Origin: Pseudomonadota bacterium | Lineage (GTDB): Bacteria > Pseudomonadota > Gammaproteobacteria > Xanthomonadales > Xanthomonadaceae | NCBI GenBank assembly: GCA_025355485.1 | Contig: JANXZP010000152.1 | Span: forward strand, 1-10,874 | Reading direction: 5' to 3' | DNA length: 10,874 nt | Shown: in pieces, positions 6,953-10,874 of the stretch | How positions within the stretch are numbered: the first letter of the stretch is position 1 | How the letters are laid out: every line of letters starts with the position of its first letter | Translations under genes and position numbers: made by a program | The notes under the pieces: model-generated | Database searches by the model: none | What the model was told of the DNA's origin: nothing | The model's input: the letters and a program-made list of their open reading frames with translations, nothing else

Positions 6953-8065
6953 ATGCGCCTGCGATCGGTTGTCTTGCTCGCGCTGTGCTGTACATCGCCG
7001 TTCGCGTTGGCTACGCCGACGCCGGCGCAACTCGTCGCGCGACTGCACGTGCCGCCGGGGTTCACGATCACCTTGTATGCCGATGGCGTGACCAACGCGC
7101 GCGCGATGGCGTGGGGCGATCAAGGCACCTTGTTCGTCGGCTCGATGGACGCCGGCAAGGTGTACGCCTTGCGCGACGACGACCACGATGGCCGCGCCGA
7201 CGACGTGCGGGTGATCGCCAGCGGATTGAAGCTGCCGGTCGGCGTGGCGTTTCGCGATGGCGCGCTGTTCGTGAGCGCGGTCGATCGCATCCTGCGCTTC
7301 GACGCTATCGAAGCGAAGCGCGATGGGCCGCCGAAGCCGGTCGTTGTTGTCAACGATCTTCCGGGCGATGGAATGCATGGCTGGCGCTACCTCGCGTTCG
7401 GAACGGATGGCAAGCTGTACGTGCCGATCGGCGCGCCGTGCAACGTCTGCGACAGACCCGGCTACGCCAAGCTCATGCGCATGAATGCCGATGGCAGTGC
7501 GCGCGAAGACGTTGCGTTCGGGATCCGCAACACGGTCGGTTTGGCGTGGAGCCCGCTGACCCAACACCTGTGGCTCACCGACAACGGCCGCGACCTGTTG
7601 GGCGATGACGTACCCGACGATGAGCTGAACGTCGTGACCAGGCTGAGGCAGCATTTCGGTTTCCCGTATTGCCACGCTGGCGATGTACTCGATCCGGTCT
7701 TCGGGAAGGGCAAGTCGTGTGGTGATTACACGCCGCCTGCGGCGAAGCTCGGTGCGCATGTCGCGTCGCTCGGCATCGCGTTCTATACCGGCACGAAGTT
7801 CCCGGCCGCCTACCGCGGCAACGCTTTCATCGCCGAGCACGGTTCGTGGAATCGTTCGAGCAAGAGCGGCTATCGCGTGGTGCGGGTGGAAATCGCCGGC
7901 GACAAGGTGCTGCGCGTCACCCCGTTCCTCACCGGGTTTCTGGATGGCCAGAACACGCTCGGCCGCCCGGTCGCGGTGATCGTTGCGCCCGACGGCGCGT
8001 TGCTGGTATCCGACGACGATCAAGGTGCGATCTACCGCATCGCTTACACCGGAGGTTCGCAATGA
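6953..8065 (+). CDS. Exported sorbosone dehydrogenase-family (PQQ-type) beta-propeller protein
   Basis: This 370-residue protein has a Sec signal peptide, MRLRSVVLLALCCTSPFALA, probably cleaved after Ala20, so it acts in the periplasm. The mature part resembles the L-sorbosone/soluble aldose-sugar dehydrogenase family, six-bladed propellers that oxidise sugars with PQQ. Family-typical segments include the start VPPGFTITLYADGVTNARAM, SMDAGKVYAL, GIRNTVGLAWSP, LWLTDNGRDLLGDD, FIAEHGSWNRS and GRPVAVIVAPDGALLVSDD. The family name does not prove the substrate. Two cysteines (C163, C166) form CNVC but lack the His of a haem c motif. GGAG precedes the ATG by 8 bases. Its stop overlaps the next start as ATGA (8062-8065), indicating translational coupling with the damaged PEBP gene. 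Confidence 0.87.
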   Translation: MRLRSVVLLALCCTSPFALATPTPAQLVARLHVPPGFTITLYADGVTNARAMAWGDQGTLFVGSMDAGKVYALRDDDHDGRADDVRVIASGLKLPVGVAFRDGALFVSAVDRILRFDAIEAKRDGPPKPVVVVNDLPGDGMHGWRYLAFGTDGKLYVPIGAPCNVCDRPGYAKLMRMNADGSAREDVAFGIRNTVGLAWSPLTQHLWLTDNGRDLLGDDVPDDELNVVTRLRQHFGFPYCHAGDVLDPVFGKGKSCGDYTPPAAKLGAHVASLGIAFYTGTKFPAAYRGNAFIAEHGSWNRSSKSGYRVVRVEIAGDKVLRVTPFLTGFLDGQNTLGRPVAVIVAPDGALLVSDDDQGAIYRIAYTGGSQ

Positions 8066-8250
8066 AATTGTACAGCGACAGTTTCGCGCACGGACAACCG
8101 ATCCCGCCTGCGTTCGCGATAGGCCGCAAGGCTGGCGCCACGGATACGTTTTCCGACAACCGCAATCCGCACCTGGCATGGAGCGATGTACCCGCCGAGG
8201 CGCTGACGTATGGGACGTATTCGCTGCATTCGCAGCGCCAGGGTGCATGA
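8062..8250 (+). pseudogene. YbhB/YbcL (PEBP) family gene with in-frame internal deletion
   Basis: The 62-residue frame begins MKLYSDSFAHGQPIPPAFAI and continues to SDNRNPHLAWSDVP, the typical N-terminus of YbhB/YbcL phosphatidylethanolamine-binding-like proteins. These usually have 150-200 residues. The remaining residues, AEALTYGTYSLHSQRQGA, resemble the end of the same family, commonly of the form LAEAxLTGTYSLNP (recalled, not searched). I infer that about 100 or more central codons were lost in frame, removing the DPDxP and ligand-pocket segments. The ribosome site GGAGG (8051-8055) is strong and the start overlaps the upstream stop, so a short product could still be made but should not fold as a PEBP. 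An assembly collapse is an alternative. Confidence 0.75.
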
Positions 8251-8272
8251 AACAGAGCGGAAGGATTTGTCG

Positions 8273-8486
8273 ATGACCACCGAAGCATCGCTGTTCTGGG
8301 GACTGATCTTCGGCTCGATCGGCCTGGGGTTTTTTATGTACGGCAAACGGCAGCGCGGCCCGGTGCCGATGGTGTGCGGACTGGTGTTGATGATCTATCC
8401 CGTACTTTGTCGGCAGCTCGTTCGCGCTGATCGCCATCGGCGTGGTGCTGATGGCGATCCCGTATGTCGTGAAACGGCTGATGTAG
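8273..8486 (+). pseudogene. Small two-helix membrane protein gene with +1 frameshift
   Basis: The ATG at 8273 follows a strong ribosome site, GGAAGGA (8259-8265). The first 43 codons encode MTTEASLFWGLIFGSIGLGF, then a short basic loop and VCGLVLMIYP. If one base near 8402 is skipped, the frame continues as YFVGSSFALIAIGVVLMAIP and ends KRLM at a TAG (8484-8486). That gives a coherent 70-residue membrane protein. Without the correction the frame runs on to 8551 in a charged, non-membrane tail that is antisense to the MerR gene. Small proteins of this type recur in Xanthomonadaceae, where I recall them labelled 'amino acid transport protein', but the function is unknown. A sequencing error or a real mutation would look the same. 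Confidence 0.7.
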
Positions 8487-8502
8487 CGCGCGCGTTGTTT
8501 GC

Positions 8503-9279
8503 TCAGCGCTGCAGGCTCAATCCGGCCGCAGCCATCGCTGCGCCCATGTAGCGGAGCATTTCCATGTCCATGCCTTGCGCGGCCATCGCGTCGGGTTGCG
8601 CGACGTAGGCCTCGCTGAGTTTCTGGTTGATCGCGGCATCGTTGCCGGTGGCGGCGACCACCAGCGCGTGCCAGCGCCGGCCCATGGCTACGACCGTCGG
8701 ATCGGTGGACGCGGTGCCGGCGTCCATCGCCGCGCGTACCTGCGCAATCAGTTCCGGCCATGCGCGGTGCGCGTCGGCCATGCCGGACTCGCCGAGCTTC
8801 TCCGCGCGCTGGCGGAATCCTTCGCGCTCGGCTTCGGTGAAATGCAGATCCAGTGTGTTGGTCATGATGATGTTCTCCAGGAGTTGGTCGACGTTGAGGG
8901 TCGAAATCGAACCCGCCGGCTGCGCGAGATTGCGCAGCGTTTGCAGCGTCCGCGGGCGTGCTGCGAGATCGCGCTCCAGCAGCGCGATGCGCTCGCCGAG
9001 CAGTCGCGTCGCCGCTTGCGCATCGCGCTTGAGCAACACGCCGATCTCGGCCAACGCGAAACCGCTGCGCTTGAGCAGCACGATCTGCATCAACCGCTGC
9101 AACGCATCCTGGCCGTACAGGCGATAACCGGCTTCCGAATGCGCGCAGGGCTTCAACAGCCCGCGTTGCTCGTACAGGCGCAACGCCTTCGCGCTGACGC
9201 CGCTGCGCTCGGCGATCTGCCCGATCCGCAGGTAGCTGCGGACGTTGCCGGGCGCGGTGCTGGTGGTGGGCTTGGACAT
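8503..9279 (-). CDS. MerR-family regulator with TipAS ligand-binding domain
   Basis: The 258-residue protein starts with a MerR winged-helix DNA-binding domain (about 16-85). Its motifs are IGQIAERSGVSAKALRLYEQ, then RGLL, then GYRLYGQDALQRLMQI. A helical linker (about 90-135) follows, and then a TipAS-type domain (about 140-255) with HFTEAEREGFRQRAE and HALVVAATGND near its middle. In TipA and relatives this domain binds hydrophobic or thiopeptide antibiotics and switches the regulator to activation. The ligand here is unknown and no drug-efflux target gene is adjacent. The ATG at 9277-9279 lacks a Shine-Dalgarno and lies almost at the predicted transcription start, so the mRNA may be leaderless. 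The gene is convergent with the frameshifted membrane-protein gene, 16 bp apart. It follows uppP by 57 bp but has its own operator-like promoter. Confidence 0.9.
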   Translation of the reverse strand: MSKPTTSTAPGNVRSYLRIGQIAERSGVSAKALRLYEQRGLLKPCAHSEAGYRLYGQDALQRLMQIVLLKRSGFALAEIGVLLKRDAQAATRLLGERIALLERDLAARPRTLQTLRNLAQPAGSISTLNVDQLLENIIMTNTLDLHFTEAEREGFRQRAEKLGESGMADAHRAWPELIAQVRAAMDAGTASTDPTVVAMGRRWHALVVAATGNDAAINQKLSEAYVAQPDAMAAQGMDMEMLRYMGAAMAAAGLSLQR

Positions 9280-9287
9280 CGTCGCGG

Positions 9288-9318
9288 AGATTGCGGCTTG
9301 TCCCTAGGGCAAGGTCAA
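9288..9318 (-). promoter_or_regulatory. MerR-type autoregulatory promoter and operator
   Basis: Read on the minus strand, TTGACC (9318-9313) is followed by a 19-bp spacer and a weak -10, CAATCT (9293-9288). The long spacer is typical of MerR-controlled promoters. An imperfect palindrome, CTTGCCCTAGGGACAAG (9313-9297), centred on CCCTAGGG with one bulged base, lies mostly within the spacer and overlaps the -35 edge, where a MerR dimer would bind and twist the DNA. Transcription would start at about 9281, directly before the MerR ATG. This supports self-regulation. Confidence 0.6.
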
Positions 9319-9336
9319 GCGATTTCTAAAATGTTC

Positions 9337-10137
9337 TTACGCGTTGGTCGGCATCCACAGCAGAAGCGCCACGCCGAGCGCGATGCGATAGATCGCGAAT
9401 GGGGTGAAGCGGTGCGTGCGGATGTAGCCAAGCAGCCACTTCACCGCGACGAACGCGATGATCAGCGAGACCACGAATCCGATGATCAGCGCGGTCCAAT
9501 CCTCGTGCACAACGCCGCCGGCCTTCAACACCTTCAGCAACTCGTAGCCGGTCGCTGCGTACATGGTCGGGATGCCGACCAGGAACGCGAATTCGGTCGC
9601 CGCGGCTCGGTTGCTGGTGCCCGCAAGCATCGCGGTGAAGATCGTCGCCGCCGAACGCGAGGTGCCGGGGAAAATGCCCGCGACCATCTGCGCGATGCCG
9701 ACACCGATCGCGACCGGCCATGTCACTGCGCTGCGGTCGGGTTGTTTCGCGGCGAGTTGCTCCGCGGCGATCATCCAGATGCCGCCGATCAGAAGCGCCC
9801 ACGCGATCACGGAGGGTTTTGTTTTGTCGAGTGCGAAGCCGAGTTTCACGGCGATCAATCCGAGCACGGCGGTGATCAGAAATGCCACGGTCAACTTGAA
9901 TAGATAATCTCGATTACCCGGCTCGCGCCATTGCGTCAGCAATTGCCAGATGCGCGACCAGTAGATCAGCGTCACCGCGAGGATCGCGCCGGCCTGGATG
10001 CCGACGTTGAACAGATCCGAACGCGCGCCGAGACCGAGTTTTTCGGCGATCAGCAGATGGCCGGTGCTCGAGACCGGCAGGAATTCGGTGATGCCCTCGA
10101 TGATGCCGAGGACGATGACGTGGATCAGGTCGGTCAC
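9337..10137 (-). CDS. uppP: Undecaprenyl-diphosphatase UppP (BacA)
   Basis: This inner-membrane enzyme removes a phosphate from undecaprenyl diphosphate, recycling the lipid carrier for peptidoglycan and other envelope polymers; it is associated with bacitracin resistance. Both signatures are present: EGITEFLPVSSTGH near the N-terminus (E14, E18, H27), and PGTSRSAAT with Arg161. Several hydrophobic segments span the length, for example LYIRGHP-free stretches such as ALIIGFVVSLIIAFVAVKWL. The GTG at 10137 gives the family-typical start TDLIHVIVLGIIEG and 266 residues, close to the usual 265-275. An upstream in-frame TTG at 10170 would add 11 residues that do not look conserved. No Shine-Dalgarno is seen. 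A TATCCT box on the minus strand (10175-10170) could be its -10. The gene is transcribed divergently from glnA. Confidence 0.94.
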   Translation of the reverse strand: MTDLIHVIVLGIIEGITEFLPVSSTGHLLIAEKLGLGARSDLFNVGIQAGAILAVTLIYWSRIWQLLTQWREPGNRDYLFKLTVAFLITAVLGLIAVKLGFALDKTKPSVIAWALLIGGIWMIAAEQLAAKQPDRSAVTWPVAIGVGIAQMVAGIFPGTSRSAATIFTAMLAGTSNRAAATEFAFLVGIPTMYAATGYELLKVLKAGGVVHEDWTALIIGFVVSLIIAFVAVKWLLGYIRTHRFTPFAIYRIALGVALLLWMPTNA

Positions 10138-10234
10138 GGGCGCTCGCACGGTTCGGAAATGGTGCGGCAAGGATAAGTGAGCAGTGATCGTTCCGCGCGC
10201 CGGCGAGTCATTGTGCAGAGAGTGGTCGTAGTGC

Positions 10235-10251
10235 TGATTCGTAACGCATCA
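10235..10251. promoter_or_regulatory. Palindromic operator-like site of unknown regulator
   Basis: TGATTCGTAACGCATCA is a 17-bp imperfect palindrome of the form TGATnCGTnACGnATCA, in which 14 of the 16 non-central positions are symmetric. It lies in the uppP/glnA intergenic region, 24 bp upstream of the NtrC-like site. It does not match the NtrC or IHF consensus. It could serve either divergent gene. I cannot name the protein that would bind it. Confidence 0.35.
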
Positions 10252-10275
10252 AGCTGGGGATATGCTGCAGAAATA

Positions 10276-10292
10276 TGCACCAATCTAATGCA
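10276..10292 (+). promoter_or_regulatory. NtrC-binding site (enhancer) upstream of glnA
   Basis: TGCACCA-ATC-TAATGCA matches the NtrC consensus TGCACCA-N3-TGGTGCA at 12 of 14 specified positions. The left half-site is perfect. Its centre is about 95 bp upstream of the predicted glnA start point, a normal distance for a sigma-54 enhancer. A much weaker similarity at 10263-10279 overlaps it. NtrC, phosphorylated under nitrogen limitation, would bind here. Confidence 0.7.
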
Positions 10293-10325
10293 GATATCCG
10301 AGATGACATCGCCATATATGAATTG

Positions 10326-10338
10326 AATCAATGCCTTG
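10326..10338 (+). promoter_or_regulatory. IHF-binding core site between the enhancer and the sigma-54 promoter
   Basis: AATCAATGCCTTG fits the IHF core consensus WATCAANNNNTTR at every specified position, with the AT-rich CATATATGAATTG just 5' of it as IHF prefers. It lies between the NtrC-like site and the sigma-54 promoter, where an IHF bend would bring the activator to the polymerase. The core is short, so chance occurrence is possible, but the position makes it credible. Confidence 0.55.
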
Positions 10339-10353
10339 CGATTGAGAACAAGC

Positions 10354-10369
10354 TGGCACGTCGCTTGCT
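10354..10369 (+). promoter_or_regulatory. Sigma-54 (RpoN) promoter of glnA
   Basis: TGGCACGTCGCTTGCT matches the sigma-54 consensus TGGCACG-N4-TTGCW completely, including the invariant GG and GC elements ten bases apart. Transcription should start about 12 bp after the GC, near 10380. That leaves a leader of about 27 bases containing GGAG (10397-10400), six bases before the glnA ATG. Confidence 0.92.
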
Positions 10370-10406
10370 ATCCCCATCCTGTCCAACCCCCAACCCGGAG
10401 CATCCC

Positions 10407-10874
10407 ATGCCGTACACACACGTCGAAAAACTGATCAAGGATCACAGCATCGAGTTCGTGGACCTGCGCTTTGCCGATATGCGTGGCGTGCAGCACCACG
10501 TCACCTTCCCGGTCAGCATTGTCGAGCCCGTCCTGTTCGAGGACGGCCGCATGTTCGACGGCTCGTCGATCTCCGGCTGGAGGGGCATCAACGAGTCCGA
10601 CATGGTGCTGCTGCCGGATCCGGATTCGGCGGTGGTCGACGCGTTCACCGCCGACCCGACCCTGATCCTGGTCTGCGACGTGCTCGACCCGATCACCATG
10701 CAGGCCTACTCGCGCTGCCCGCGTTCGCTTGCAAAGCGCGCCGAGGCCTTCCTGAAATCCAGCGGCGTCGCCGAGCAGGCGTTCTTCGGTCCCGAGCCCG
10801 AATTCTTCATTTTCGATTCGGTGCGCTGGGCCAACGAGATGGGCCACACCTTCTTCGAAGTCGATTCCGAGGAA
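10407..10874 (+). CDS. glnA: Glutamine synthetase type I, N-terminal part (truncated by window end)
   Basis: The first 156 codons of an expected roughly 469-residue protein are present and open to the window edge. The enzyme makes glutamine from glutamate, ammonia and ATP as a cytoplasmic dodecamer and is the main entry point of ammonia assimilation. The N-terminal beta-grasp domain includes FVDLRFADMRGVQHH, then MFDGSSISGW with Asp51 and Ser54, equivalent to the E. coli ammonium-site Asp50 and Ser53. The first metal-binding glutamates lie in FFGPEPEFFIF (Glu130 and Glu132). ATG 10407 is supported by GGAG six bases upstream and by the family start. The NtrC-like, IHF-like and sigma-54 sites upstream indicate induction under nitrogen limitation. 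The adenylylation site lies beyond the window. Confidence 0.97.
   Translation, partial: MPYTHVEKLIKDHSIEFVDLRFADMRGVQHHVTFPVSIVEPVLFEDGRMFDGSSISGWRGINESDMVLLPDPDSAVVDAFTADPTLILVCDVLDPITMQAYSRCPRSLAKRAEAFLKSSGVAEQAFFGPEPEFFIFDSVRWANEMGHTFFEVDSEE

Noticed and set aside
7439..7450. A CXXC motif (CNVC) in the dehydrogenase suggesting a haem c site.
   Set aside because: The next residue is Asp rather than His, so CXXCH is not satisfied. The cysteines are more likely structural.
6884..8761. A 625-codon open frame on the minus strand, opposite the dehydrogenase and its downstream genes.
   Set aside because: It is antisense to well-supported genes, its translation is rich in Arg, His and Ala with no recognisable domain, and such frames are common opposite GC-rich genes.
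8575..9903. A 442-codon plus-strand open frame across the MerR and uppP genes.
   Set aside because: It lies antisense to two genes with clear family signatures, and its composition is typical of a shadow frame.
159..10137. The idea that the PLD, PlsC-like and UppP genes form one lipid-remodelling system.
   Set aside because: They are on different strands and in separate transcription units, and such genes are common housekeeping or lipid genes; proximity alone is weak evidence.
10138..10170. An 11-residue upstream extension of UppP from TTG 10170.
   Set aside because: UppP proteins usually start just before the DLIH...LGIIEG segment, which the GTG at 10137 provides. The extension is unlike the family.
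10263..10279. A second NtrC site, TGCTGCA-N3-ATATGCA.
   Set aside because: It deviates at five of fourteen positions and overlaps the better site, so both could not be occupied.

Overview
This is a GC-rich, densely coded bacterial window. Protein families, gene order and promoter styles suggest a gammaproteobacterium of the Lysobacterales (Xanthomonadales). That placement is an inference from recognised families, not from a marker gene. No rRNA, tRNA, CRISPR array, prophage or complete insertion sequence is visible. Most of the window is ordinary chromosome; the points of interest are a small repeat element, two damaged genes, and a well-formed nitrogen-control region.

Layout, left half. Position 1-99 is the C-terminal end of an unidentified gene. 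One base after its stop lies an 86-bp near-perfect inverted repeat (101-186). Its right arm contains the start codon and first nine codons of a large phospholipase D-family lipoprotein (159-2048). A DUF1232/YkvA protein follows (2131-2745) behind a plausible sigma-70 promoter. After a 48-bp nested inverted repeat come a PlsC-type lysophospholipid acyltransferase (2866-3660) and a YheT-like alpha/beta hydrolase (3692-4732). These two are bridged by a 12-codon reading frame that overlaps both. A 701-residue TPR-sulfotransferase protein (4794-6899) has its own TACAAT -10 box.

Layout, right half. A secreted sorbosone-dehydrogenase-like beta-propeller (6953-8065) is the first gene of a small operon whose next two genes look broken. 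A YbhB/YbcL (PEBP) gene is reduced to its two ends by an apparent in-frame deletion (8062-8250). A roughly 70-residue membrane protein carries a one-base frameshift (8273-8486). Facing them on the minus strand are a MerR regulator with a TipAS ligand domain (8503-9279) and, upstream of it, undecaprenyl-diphosphatase UppP (9337-10137). The MerR gene has its own palindromic promoter with a 19-bp spacer.

The right end is the divergent uppP/glnA intergenic region, followed by the first 156 codons of glutamine synthetase. This region holds, in order, an imperfect palindrome of unknown ownership, an NtrC-like site, an IHF core site and a full-consensus sigma-54 promoter. That order is the classical architecture of a nitrogen-regulated, enhancer-dependent glnA promoter.

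Functionally, three genes act on membrane lipids or lipid carriers (phospholipase D-like, PlsC-like, UppP). They are not one operon, so I do not claim a pathway. I found no strong case for a wholly new multi-gene system. The best leads are the repeat element that supplies a signal peptide and may fold over its start codon, the internally deleted PEBP gene, and the unassigned palindrome upstream of glnA.
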